DNA of 64,000 nucleotides from Actinobacteria bacterium IMCC26103 (lineage in GTDB: Bacteria; Actinomycetota; Actinomycetes; Nanopelagicales; Nanopelagicaceae): NCBI GenBank assembly GCA_002284875.1, contig CP015604.1, forward strand, positions 1,116,001 through 1,180,000. The letters run 5' to 3'. Positions 45,670 to 53,918 of this stretch are shown in pieces. Under the pieces are notes generated by a model. The model was not told the origin of the DNA, did not search any database, and was given only the letters and a program-made list of their open reading frames with translations. A program made the translations under genes and the position numbers. Every line of letters starts with the position of its first letter. Position 1 is the first letter of the stretch.

Positions 45670-46737
45670 ATGTACACAACGCCCTTTCTCTTCTCGGTCC
45701 TCTTGCTTTGGATTACGGCTGCCAACTTTTTCACCATTCGACGCCCATCTGCTGTAACTGAGATTCCGACATCGGTCTCAGTATTAATCCCCGTCCGAAA
45801 TGAAGCAGAAAATATTGCTGAATTAATTGATTGCCTTACCAAACAGACCCATCTGGTTTCTTTGGAGATCATCTTTATCGATGATTCATCTGAAGATGGC
45901 ACTGGCAAGGCTTTACGTGAAGCAAAAGCCGATGGCGCTGCAATAAAAATTATCAACGCACCTGTTCTGCCAAGTAATTGGCTCGGTAAACCTTGGGCGC
46001 TGCAGCAGGGCTATTTGGCTGCACAGGGGGAAATAATCGTCACTCTAGATGCTGATGTCAGATTGGCTCCATCTGCAATCGCCCAAACTGTTGCCATGTT
46101 AGGCAGCCGAGAATTTATCTCTGCCTACCCAAGACAGGTTGCACTTTCATTTTCGGAAAGGTTAGTGCAACCGCTGCTGCAATGGTCTTGGATGACAACT
46201 GTTCCGCTGCGCGTTGCTGAAAGCTCCAGCCGATCGTCCCTTGCCGTTGCCAACGGCCAATTCTTTATGGTCAAGAAAGATGCGCTAGACCAAATCGGCG
46301 GATTTCAAAAGATTGCACTAGAAGTTTTAGATGATATGAAGCTAGCGCGCACCTTAATTACATTTGGCGCGCATGGTGGCGTAGCTGATGGTTCAAAGCT
46401 TGCCCATACTCGTATGTATAAAAACTTTAAAGAGATCAAGGCCGGTTACGGAAAATCTCTCTGGAGTGCATTCTCAACTCCGCTCGGTGCAGGACTTGCA
46501 ATTGCATTTATCTTCATAACTGGAATTGCACCAATTATTTTGTGGTTTAGCGGAAATCCCATCGGACTCTTTACTTATGAAATCATTGTTATTACTCGGA
46601 TTCTTAGCGCTAAGCGCTCGGGCGGTCGCACGCTTGATTCACTATTGCATCCCATTTCATCAGCAGTCTTGATCTATTTAATTATTTATAGCTGGCGCAT
46701 GCGCGGCAAAGTACAGTGGAAGGGTCGCACGCTGTGA
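45670..46737 (+). CDS. cruG: CruG-like family 2 glycosyltransferase
   Basis: The 355 residues start with one membrane segment (about 3-20). A GT2 domain follows: SVSVLIPVRNEAENIAELID, EIIFIDDSSEDGTGKALREA, VLPSNWLGKPWALQQGY, IIVTLDADVRLAPSAI (DxD) and FQKIALEVLDDMKLARTLI. Further membrane segments lie near the C-terminus (about 275-300, 330-347). CruG enzymes glycosylate hydroxyl groups of acyclic or monocyclic carotenoids. Adjacency to the CruF-like gene supports this. A 4-bp GTGA overlap couples it to the next gene. Confidence 0.82.
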   Translation: MYTTPFLFSVLLLWITAANFFTIRRPSAVTEIPTSVSVLIPVRNEAENIAELIDCLTKQTHLVSLEIIFIDDSSEDGTGKALREAKADGAAIKIINAPVLPSNWLGKPWALQQGYLAAQGEIIVTLDADVRLAPSAIAQTVAMLGSREFISAYPRQVALSFSERLVQPLLQWSWMTTVPLRVAESSSRSSLAVANGQFFMVKKDALDQIGGFQKIALEVLDDMKLARTLITFGAHGGVADGSKLAHTRMYKNFKEIKAGYGKSLWSAFSTPLGAGLAIAFIFITGIAPIILWFSGNPIGLFTYEIIVITRILSAKRSGGRTLDSLLHPISSAVLIYLIIYSWRMRGKVQWKGRTL

Positions 46738-48248
46738 GCGCTACTAAAGAACGCGTTGCGGTAATTGGTGCTGGTATGGGCGGAATGTGCACAGCAGCGC
46801 GCTTAGCGAAGGCCGGATATGAAGTAACGGTTTTTGAATCATCTGATCGCCACGGTGGAAAATGTCGCACCGAATGGATCGGTAATTACGCTTTCGACAC
46901 TGGTCCATCACTTCTAACGCTGCCAGCCGTTTATCGCGATTTCTTCCAGCGCACCGGTGATGTGATGGGGCGGGTAGTTGAACTTGCGCCAGTTAGCCCA
47001 TCATTTGATTACCGCTTCGCCGATGGCAGCGCAGTTCGCTTTGCCAACTTATCTCGCAAAGCGACGCTCTCGGAAATAGAGAAATCATTCGGAACCGAGC
47101 CAGCCCAAGAATGGGATCAAATAATGCGCCAGGCAGAGGCGATGTGGGATGTCTCGCGCGAGCCATTTATTGAATCAGAGTTGAGATCTGTTCGCTCACT
47201 TCTAAAACGCCCGACCTTGTTACGTGATCTTAAGATAATCTCGCCATGGAAAACGTTGCGCGATCTAAAGTTAAAAGATGCACATCTGCGCAATATTCTC
47301 GATCGTTATGCAACTTACAGCGGTTCAGACCCAAGAGTTGCACCTGCGGTATTGGCCTCGATTGCCTTCGTTGAAGAAGCATTCGGTGCTTGGCATATCA
47401 AAGGTGGCATCGGAAAATTAGCAGATGCCGTCTATCAACGCTGTCTCGATCGTGGCGTGAAATTCGAATTTCAGGCCCAAGTCACGCAGATCAACCATGA
47501 CGGTAAATCTACAACTGGAATTACTTTGGCCGATGGTCGCAAATTAGATTATGCAATCGTTGTTGCCAATGCCGATGCCTCTATGGTTTATAACAAGTTA
47601 ATTACCGGCAAAGTTAAGAAGTTACGTAAAGAGCGTGCTAATTTAGCTAAAGCTGATCCATCTCTTGCTGGCTTCTCGCTACTTCTTGGCCTGCGGCCCA
47701 CCGAAACTCCAACAGGGCTTTCTCATCACAACATCTTCTTTCCCGAAAATTATGACGACGAATTTGTAGATATCTTTGATCGAAAGCAACCGGTGCAGGA
47801 TCCAACTATTTACTTATGTGCACCGCAAGATGAATCTATGGTGCGCCATCCCGGGCACGAAGCCTGGTTTGTATTGGTAAATGCGCCACGCCACGATGAA
47901 AGCGGTAACGAAGGCTTTAACTGGAACGATGCTGACTTTAACCATCACTATGCGATGCAGATAATTAGCTCGTTAGAAGCGCGCGGTATTTCAATTCGCG
48001 ATCGCTTGGAAGTAATGGAGTTTCGCACGCCTGCAGATTTAGAACGCAGTGTGGCCGCACCTGGTGGCGCAATCTATGGAACTTCTAGCAATGGAGCGCG
48101 ATCGGCATTTATGCGCGCCAAGAATCGTTCCCCGCTTAAAGGTCTTTACTGTGTTGGAGGTTCAGCACATCCTGGTGGCGGACTGCCATTAGTTGGGCTA
48201 AGTGCTGAGATTGTCACGCAAGCTATTGTGGGCAAAACGAACCACTAA
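46734..48248 (+). CDS. crtD: CrtI/CrtD-family carotenoid desaturase (second copy)
   Basis: FAD-dependent desaturase of 504 residues. I start it at GTG 46734, which overlaps the preceding TGA, so it begins MSATKERVAVIGAG. The dinucleotide motif is VAVIGAGMGGMCTAARLAK, followed by HGGKCRTEWIG and FDTGPSLLTLP. The C-terminal motif is LYCVGGSAHPGGGLPLVGLS, nearer to hydroxyneurosporene dehydrogenases (CrtD) than to the CrtI in this window. With CruF present, a 3,4-desaturation next to the new hydroxyl is the likely reaction. Its last 51 bp overlap the CDP-alcohol phosphatidyltransferase gene on the other strand. Confidence 0.82.
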   Translation: MSATKERVAVIGAGMGGMCTAARLAKAGYEVTVFESSDRHGGKCRTEWIGNYAFDTGPSLLTLPAVYRDFFQRTGDVMGRVVELAPVSPSFDYRFADGSAVRFANLSRKATLSEIEKSFGTEPAQEWDQIMRQAEAMWDVSREPFIESELRSVRSLLKRPTLLRDLKIISPWKTLRDLKLKDAHLRNILDRYATYSGSDPRVAPAVLASIAFVEEAFGAWHIKGGIGKLADAVYQRCLDRGVKFEFQAQVTQINHDGKSTTGITLADGRKLDYAIVVANADASMVYNKLITGKVKKLRKERANLAKADPSLAGFSLLLGLRPTETPTGLSHHNIFFPENYDDEFVDIFDRKQPVQDPTIYLCAPQDESMVRHPGHEAWFVLVNAPRHDESGNEGFNWNDADFNHHYAMQIISSLEARGISIRDRLEVMEFRTPADLERSVAAPGGAIYGTSSNGARSAFMRAKNRSPLKGLYCVGGSAHPGGGLPLVGLSAEIVTQAIVGKTNH

Positions 48249-48830
48249 GTAGAAACTCAAAATCTGCAGAACGAAGAGCGCCAGCAGCGCTATAAAAACT
48301 AAATCTAAACCAAGTGCATAAGAAACAAGTGCGACAAATATAAAACTGGCACGTACTGGTCGCTCTGCCGGGGTAACTACACCTAAATCGGAAACCCCTA
48401 ACCCACCTAACTTAGCGCGGGCATATTCCTGGGTTGAGGCGATTACATAAGTTGCCAGCACTAACCAAGCTGGTGCCCCGATTTTATATGCGACATAGAA
48501 CCAGAGCGCCTCACTGATGCGATCTGCGCTGGCATCTAATACCGCACCAAAGGATGAGGTGCGTCCTTGAAATATCGCAACGCTGCCATCTATTCCATCG
48601 GCATATAGCGAAAGAACTAACAAGGGAATAACCCAGAGCGAGAGCGGATTTAACGCCATAGCAATCGCAAAGAGCACGCCGAGTGAGGTCAAAATATTTG
48701 GGGTTACATGGATCTTTGAAAGAAATTTTGCAGATCCAAATGAGATCGCCAGCCAAGCTTTAACAATTCCCTTAATCTCCGCTCCCCCGTGCAGCGAACT
48801 CCAGGTGGAGTTAAATTCTGACTTGTTCAT
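48198..48830 (-). CDS. CDP-alcohol phosphatidyltransferase family protein
   Basis: A 210-residue membrane protein. The family motif DG-x2-AR-x8-G-x3-D-x3-D is seen as DGSVAI from residue 81, FGAVLD to residue 99 and ASAD to 103, but the Arg is replaced by Ile. The family makes phosphatidylglycerol phosphate, phosphatidylinositol phosphate and related lipids. The alcohol substrate is unknown, and the missing Arg makes the exact assignment uncertain. It overlaps metF by 4 bp and the desaturase gene by 51 bp. Confidence 0.8.
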   Translation of the reverse strand: MNKSEFNSTWSSLHGGAEIKGIVKAWLAISFGSAKFLSKIHVTPNILTSLGVLFAIAMALNPLSLWVIPLLVLSLYADGIDGSVAIFQGRTSSFGAVLDASADRISEALWFYVAYKIGAPAWLVLATYVIASTQEYARAKLGGLGVSDLGVVTPAERPVRASFIFVALVSYALGLDLVFIALLALFVLQILSFYLVVRFAHNSLRDNLST

Positions 48831-49708
48831 TCCCGCCTCTTATCTTTGATCTGGGCAAAGATCTCACGTGTGGCAGTCGAGGTATTCATTGTGTAGAAGT
48901 GCAAACCTGGAACACCTGCTACAAGTAGATCTTCGCAAAGCTGGGTGGCTAACTCAACTCCTAATTTGCGAACATCTTCGGGGTTGTCTCTTACCTTTTC
49001 AAATGCGTTTGAAATCGCAGCCGGAATCGGAGTACCGGTTAACTCGGCCATGCGATTGAATTGGTTGACATTGGTCACTGGCAAAATTCCGGCAATTATC
49101 GGCAACTGCGATCCACGCGCTGCTAATTTATCGACAAGTGATTTCCATTTATCAGCTTCAAAGAAAAATTGTGTAGTCGCAAAAGTTGCTCCGGCTGCCT
49201 CTTTACGAATCAGAGTTTCAATATCTGCAGCAAAATCGCCATTTGATGCCGGATGGCCATCTGGGAATGCGGCAACACCAATTGTGAAGCCACCAAAATC
49301 TGCAGCCAGTGAAACTAACTCCTCTGCATGATTTAAGCCGCCGGGAGTTTGCGTCCAAGGTGCGCGAGGTCCACCAGTTGGATCACCACGTAGGGCCAAT
49401 ATGTTATGAATACCAGCGCCTTTGTAGCGAGTTAAAATTTCTAAGAGTTCGTCACGGGTTGATCCAACGCAAGTTAGATGTGCAACAACTGGCAACTTGG
49501 TATGTGCGGTAATTTCCGAGGTAATTCGAATAGTGCGATCGCGCGTAGAACCGCCGGCTCCATAGGTAACTGAGATGAAATCGGGCTTTATAGGCTCAAG
49601 TGCTTCGATTGCGCTCCAGAGCCGGTCTTCGCCCTCTTGGTCCTTTGGTGGAAAGAATTCAAAGGAGTATGTGACCGCTTCTCCAACCCGGCTCATGCGC
49701 ATCTCCAT
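48827..49708 (-). CDS. metF: 5,10-methylenetetrahydrofolate reductase
   Basis: Reduces methylene-THF to methyl-THF for methionine synthesis. From ATG 49706-49708 it has 293 residues. It shows YSFEFFPPKDQEGEDRLW (Glu of the active site), DFISVTYGAGGSTRDRT, VVAHLTCVGSTRDELLEIL, ILALRGDPTGGPRAP, FTIGVAAFPDGHPAS, ATTQFFFEADKW and LPIIAGILPVTN. I prefer this ATG because a TACCCT hexamer lies six bases before it; ATGs two and four codons further on are possible. Confidence 0.95.
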   Translation of the reverse strand: MEMRMSRVGEAVTYSFEFFPPKDQEGEDRLWSAIEALEPIKPDFISVTYGAGGSTRDRTIRITSEITAHTKLPVVAHLTCVGSTRDELLEILTRYKGAGIHNILALRGDPTGGPRAPWTQTPGGLNHAEELVSLAADFGGFTIGVAAFPDGHPASNGDFAADIETLIRKEAAGATFATTQFFFEADKWKSLVDKLAARGSQLPIIAGILPVTNVNQFNRMAELTGTPIPAAISNAFEKVRDNPEDVRKLGVELATQLCEDLLVAGVPGLHFYTMNTSTATREIFAQIKDKRRE

Positions 49709-49714
49709 GCGGTC

Positions 49715-49724
49715 AGGGTACCGT
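49715..49724. promoter_or_regulatory. Bidirectional promoter core between metF and crtE
   Basis: The plus strand reads AGGGTACCGT. The reverse of AGGGTA (49715-49720) is TACCCT, six bases before the metF ATG. TACCGT (49719-49724) is six bases before the crtE GTG. As at 41717-41726, the two hexamers share the central TA, and the start codons are 22 bp apart. Confidence 0.6.
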
Positions 49725-49730
49725 TGCGCC

Positions 49731-50816
49731 GTGGTTAACGATGCGCGTGGCACGCTCCTTGAGATTCGCGAGCAGGTTCAGAGTGAACTCACCTCATATC
49801 TTGCGCTACAACGCGAATACCTCGCCACCATCGGTTCTGAATTAATCCCGGTTTGTGATGCCCTTGAATCATTTGTCCTAGATGGCGGCAAACGGTTGCG
49901 CCCGCTCTTTGCATATGCAGGTTTTAGCGCAACTGGTTTACATCCCACCGCGGCCGATATCCGCGCCTTTGCAAGTCTGGAATTACTGCAAGCATGCGCA
50001 TTGATTCATGATGATCTAATGGATCGCTCGGACACCCGTCGTGGCAAACCTGCTATTCATCGCCACTTTGAGAATTTGCATCAAGAGCAAGCGATGAGTG
50101 GGCTAGCCGATCAATTCGGTGAAGCTGCTGCTGTTCTGCTAGGCGATCTAGCTTTAGTTTGGTCAGATCATTTGCTTCATACTTCAGGAGTATCAGATTC
50201 CGCTCTTTTATCGGCACTCTCTGTCCACGATGAGATGCGCATAGAACTTATGGCAGGCCAATATTTGGATGTTCGTGAGGCTGGTGAGAAATCTCCGAGC
50301 GTTGATCGGTCCCTTCGTATCGCCCGCTACAAATCTGGAAAATACACAATTGAACGCCCCCTGCACTTGGGGGCATCACTTGCAATTACCGATAAAAAAG
50401 CAGGTCAACAATTGGTAAATGTCTTAAGCGCATATGGACTTCCATTGGGCGAAGCATTTCAATTGCGCGATGATTTGCTCGGCATCTTTGGTGATCCAGC
50501 TATTACTGGAAAACCGGCGGGCGATGATATCCGCGAAGGAAAGCGCACCGTGCTGATGGCGATGACTTTAGAGCGCGCTTCGACAAGTGCGGCCAAAGAG
50601 ATAACAGCTGCCCTGGGGCGCGATGATTTAACGGCCAGCGATATTGAAAACGTTCGCTCACTCATAACCGCAACTGGTGCGGTCAAAGATGTCGAAGATC
50701 TCATCGATGGGCTACTTTCCAACGCGCTAAGTGCGGCAAACTCTGCTGAAATTAACCCTTCAGCCCGTGAGTTACTAATTGAACTTGCGACAAGTGCAAC
50801 ACGTAGGAGCCATTAA
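49731..50816 (+). CDS. crtE: Geranylgeranyl diphosphate synthase
   Basis: Trans-prenyltransferase of about 361 residues from GTG 49731 (MVNDARGTLLEIREQVQSEL). The first Asp-rich motif is ALIHDDLMDRSDTRRGK and the second LRDDLLGIFGDPAI. GGKRLRPLFAYA and the substrate-binding QYLDVRE and YKSGKYTIERPLHLG segments are also present. It starts the crtE-I-B operon and supplies GGPP, probably also for other prenyl lipids. A start further upstream would cross the metF promoter. In mycobacteria the neighbour of metF at this locus is the related idsA2. Confidence 0.93.
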   Translation: MVNDARGTLLEIREQVQSELTSYLALQREYLATIGSELIPVCDALESFVLDGGKRLRPLFAYAGFSATGLHPTAADIRAFASLELLQACALIHDDLMDRSDTRRGKPAIHRHFENLHQEQAMSGLADQFGEAAAVLLGDLALVWSDHLLHTSGVSDSALLSALSVHDEMRIELMAGQYLDVREAGEKSPSVDRSLRIARYKSGKYTIERPLHLGASLAITDKKAGQQLVNVLSAYGLPLGEAFQLRDDLLGIFGDPAITGKPAGDDIREGKRTVLMAMTLERASTSAAKEITAALGRDDLTASDIENVRSLITATGAVKDVEDLIDGLLSNALSAANSAEINPSARELLIELATSATRRSH

Positions 50817-52301
50817 ATGTCAGCCCGAGTAAAAGGTCCCACCGATCATGTTGTCGTTGTCGGCGCAGGTTTAGCTGGGTTAAGCGCTGCACTTCGATTA
50901 GCAGGTGCCGGACGCAAGGTCACTGTTGTTGAACGCGAGAGCGTTCCTGGTGGCCGCAATGGACTATTAGAAAAAGATGGATATTCCTTTGATACTGGTC
51001 CTTCGGTATTAACTATGCCATCGCTGATTCAAGATGCCTTTAGTTGCGTCGGTGAAGATATGAAAGATTGGTTAGAGCTTTCACCGCTCAAACCCCTTTA
51101 CCGTGCTTTTTATCATGACGGATCTCAAATAGATGTCCATGCCAATACCGCAGAGATGGAAGAAGAAATCCGTCGTACGGTCAGCGCTGAAGAAGCTCTG
51201 GGTTATCGCAGATATGTGGAATTTGTAACTAAGCTGTATAAGTACGAGATGAACGATTTTATCGATCGCAATATTGATTCGCCATTTAATTTGCTTACCC
51301 CAAACTTGGCGCGCTTGATTGCACTGGGTGGTTTCAGAAAGCTCTCCCCCAAGGTAAACCAGTTCTTAAAAGATCCGCGCCTGCAAAAGGTGTACTCATT
51401 CCAGGCGATGTATGCCGGCGTAAGCCCGCAACAAGCGCTAGCTATTTATGCAGTTATTGCGTATATGGATTCGGTAAATGGCGTCTTCTTCCCTAAGGGT
51501 GGAATGCACGCCGTTCCCCGTGCGCTAGCCGCTGCTGCCGAAAAACATGGCGTCACCTTTAAATACAACACCACCGTAACTGGGTTAGATGTGGAAAATG
51601 GTCGTGCTAAAGCGGTTATTACAAATGCTGGTGAACGAATCGCTTGTGATGTTGTCGTTATGAACCCAGATCTGCCAGTTGTTTGGCGTGACTTACTTGG
51701 CAAGACTCCGCTTTCGGTAAAGCGTCTTAAATACTCGCCATCTTGTGCCACATTATTAGTGGGCTCATCCAAGAAATATGACCATGTAGCTCATCACAAT
51801 ATCCACTTCGGTAAATCTTGGGATGGTGTCTTTGACGAGCTAATCAAGAAGAGGCAGCTCATGTCTGATCCTTCTGTGCTGGTCACGATTCCTACCAAGG
51901 ATGATCCAGCGCTGGCACCTTCTGGAAAAGAGAGTTATTACATCCTCTACCCAACTCCAAACCTGGATGCAGATATTGATTGGAAGACCCAAGCCCGTCC
52001 CTATCGCGATCACATGATCAAGACTTTGGAAGATCGCGGTTACACCGGCTTTGGCGATTCGATTGAAACAGAAGTAATGACCACGCCACTTGATTGGCAA
52101 GAACGTGGGATGGAGCGCGGTGCGCCATTTGCAAGTGCGCATACCTTCTTCCAAACCGGCCCTTTCCGTCCGCGAAATATCGCCGCTGGCTTTGAGAATG
52201 TCGTCTTTGCTGGCTCTGGAACACAGCCAGGCGTTGGAGTACCAATGGTTTTAATTTCCGGAAGATTAGCTGCAGAACGAATCGTAGGTCCGGTTAAGTA
52301 A
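50817..52301 (+). CDS. crtI: Phytoene desaturase
   Basis: Takes phytoene to lycopene. The 494 residues open with VVVVGAGLAGLSAALRLAGA (FAD site), VPGGRNGLLEKDGYSFDTG and PSVLTMPSLI. KYEMNDFIDRNIDSPFNLL and PQQALAIYAVIAYMDSVNG lie in the middle, and VFAGSGTQPGVGVPMVLISG is near the end. It abuts crtE with no gap, and its TAA directly precedes the crtB GTG. Confidence 0.95.
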   Translation: MSARVKGPTDHVVVVGAGLAGLSAALRLAGAGRKVTVVERESVPGGRNGLLEKDGYSFDTGPSVLTMPSLIQDAFSCVGEDMKDWLELSPLKPLYRAFYHDGSQIDVHANTAEMEEEIRRTVSAEEALGYRRYVEFVTKLYKYEMNDFIDRNIDSPFNLLTPNLARLIALGGFRKLSPKVNQFLKDPRLQKVYSFQAMYAGVSPQQALAIYAVIAYMDSVNGVFFPKGGMHAVPRALAAAAEKHGVTFKYNTTVTGLDVENGRAKAVITNAGERIACDVVVMNPDLPVVWRDLLGKTPLSVKRLKYSPSCATLLVGSSKKYDHVAHHNIHFGKSWDGVFDELIKKRQLMSDPSVLVTIPTKDDPALAPSGKESYYILYPTPNLDADIDWKTQARPYRDHMIKTLEDRGYTGFGDSIETEVMTTPLDWQERGMERGAPFASAHTFFQTGPFRPRNIAAGFENVVFAGSGTQPGVGVPMVLISGRLAAERIVGPVK

Positions 52302-53207
52302 GTGAATGAATTAAACGCTGCCAAAATTTACGATCCGCAACTGCGCGCATCCTATGAAGAGTGCAAACGTTTAAATTCGCTACACGGTAAGACTTATTAC
52401 TTAGCAACGCTGCTACTGCCGGCTGCTAAACGCCCCTTTGTTCACGCTCTATATGGATTTGCTCGCTATGCCGACGAGATAGTCGATGACCTTGCTTCTA
52501 CCTTGACGCCTGCGCAAAAGGCAGAGTTCCTAAGGAAGTGGAGCTCTGATGTTCTTGCAGGTCTTAAATCTGGAACAACGAGCGATGCCGTTGGTAAGGC
52601 GCTAATTGATACGGTGCAACGCTTTGCGATCCCGCATCAACATTTTGTGGATTTCCTTCATTCTATGGAGATGGATTTAACGGTAACTCAGTACAAAACT
52701 TTTGAAGATCTATATGAATACGTGTACGGATCGGCTGCGGTAATTGGCTTGGAGATGGTGCCGATATTGGGCGGCGATACTGTTAATTCGCTGGAAGCGG
52801 CTAAAGATCTTGGGGTGGCATTTCAATTAGCTAACTTCATCCGCGATGTTGGCGAAGATTTAGATCGCGGCCGAATATATCTTCCGCTAGATGAATTAGC
52901 CGCACATGGTGTAACACCTGAGATGCTCTATGCGCGAAAACTCACGCCAGAGATTATTAGCGCGCTTAAATTTCAGATCGCACGGGTCAGACAATTACAA
53001 AAGGCGGCCGCACCCGGCATCGCGCTCTTAGATAAGACCAGTCGGCCATGTATTCGCGCCGCTAGCGAGCTTTACTGTGGAATCGTTGATGAAGTTGAAA
53101 ATATTGGCTATGACATCTTTAACAAACGAGCAAAAACTTCAACTACCCGCCGCGCACGAGTTGCCGCCCGCGCCTATATCGACGCAGTAATCGCTCGTAT
53201 CGGCTAA
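52302..53207 (+). CDS. crtB: Phytoene synthase
   Basis: Condenses two GGPP to phytoene. The 301 residues carry FARYADEIVDDLAST (first Asp-rich motif), DFLHSMEMDLTVTQYKTFED, YVYGSAAVIGLEMVPILGG and LANFIRDVGEDLDRGRIYLP (second motif). Translation begins at GTG 52302, next to the crtI stop. Its stop codon overlaps a -10-like TAAAGT that could drive the TPP riboswitch downstream. Confidence 0.95.
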   Translation: MNELNAAKIYDPQLRASYEECKRLNSLHGKTYYLATLLLPAAKRPFVHALYGFARYADEIVDDLASTLTPAQKAEFLRKWSSDVLAGLKSGTTSDAVGKALIDTVQRFAIPHQHFVDFLHSMEMDLTVTQYKTFEDLYEYVYGSAAVIGLEMVPILGGDTVNSLEAAKDLGVAFQLANFIRDVGEDLDRGRIYLPLDELAAHGVTPEMLYARKLTPEIISALKFQIARVRQLQKAAAPGIALLDKTSRPCIRAASELYCGIVDEVENIGYDIFNKRAKTSTTRRARVAARAYIDAVIARIG

Positions 53208-53216
53208 AGTATCAAT

Positions 53217-53299
53217 CGCGGGAGCCGCTAATACGGCTGAGAGGATCTGAGATTCAGATCGACCGCTTGACCCATCCGGTAATGCGGATGTGGAAAGGA
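53217..53299 (+). ncRNA. TPP riboswitch (THI element)
   Basis: The leader shows the conserved order GCGGGAGCC, CGGCTGAGAGGAT, an ATCTGAGATTCAGAT hairpin, GACCGCTTGACCCATCCGG, TAATGC, and GGATGTGGAAAGGA. CTGAGA and GGTAATGC are the thiamin-pyrophosphate core. AAGGA at its 3' end is also the ribosome-binding site of the next gene (ATG at 53307), so control is likely translational: ligand binding would hide the site. A TAAAGT hexamer at 53205-53210 may start the RNA right at the element. Confidence 0.92.
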
Positions 53300-53306
53300 T
53301 TTAATA

Positions 53307-53918
53307 ATGCCTTCTATCTATAACTTTCTCTCCGGAAATCTAGCAACGATCTTTGGTTATGACTTGTCCTATCTAGAATTCTTTGCAGTTATCACCTCAT
53401 TTATCGGAGTCGCTTTGGGAATAACTGGCAAGCGAATTACCTGGCCTTGGTGGGCGATTAGTTCATCCCTTTACGGCGTTCTCTTTATCCAATGGGAACT
53501 CTTTGCAAGCGCTGCTCTACAAATCGTATTTATCATCGCTGCAGTAATGGGTTGGTTTGGCTGGGAGCCAAGTGGCGCACGGCCTGGCGCAATTAAAAAC
53601 AAGCAGCGCGCGCTAATTTTAATTGCAATTACCTTAGCGACTCTTGCGCTGGCCCCAATTCTTAAATCAATGGGAGCGGCTTCAACATATGTTGATGCGG
53701 TTCTCTTCTTTGGCAGCCTGGCCGCGCAGATCTTGATGGTCTATGAAAAGTATGAGAACTGGCCGCTTTGGTTATTTGTAGATCTTGGATATACCGCGCT
53801 CTATGCTTCGCAAAAACTGCTCTTCACATCATTGCTCTATGCTGCATTTACGGTCTTAGCCGCTATGGGATGGAGTAAATGGTATGCAGCTCATCGCAGC
53901 GCTATCAGATCTCTGTAG
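53307..53918 (+). CDS. pnuT: PnuT: PnuC-type thiamine transporter
   Basis: A 203-residue membrane protein with about seven hydrophobic segments. FFAVITSFIGVALGITGKRI, TWPWWAISSSLYGVLFIQWE, and GLGYTALYASQ-like DLGYTALYASQKLLFTSLLY are PnuC-family landmarks. PnuC proteins take up nicotinamide riboside, but members under TPP riboswitch control are classed as PnuT, thiamine (or precursor) transporters. These facilitators need a kinase to trap the substrate, and a P-loop kinase gene overlaps its 3' end by 35 bp. Confidence 0.88.
   Translation: MPSIYNFLSGNLATIFGYDLSYLEFFAVITSFIGVALGITGKRITWPWWAISSSLYGVLFIQWELFASAALQIVFIIAAVMGWFGWEPSGARPGAIKNKQRALILIAITLATLALAPILKSMGAASTYVDAVLFFGSLAAQILMVYEKYENWPLWLFVDLGYTALYASQKLLFTSLLYAAFTVLAAMGWSKWYAAHRSAIRSL

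Noticed and set aside
49575-49730. Longer N-terminus for crtE
   Set aside because: It lies antisense to metF and has no prenyltransferase features; GTG 49731 fits the promoter spacing.
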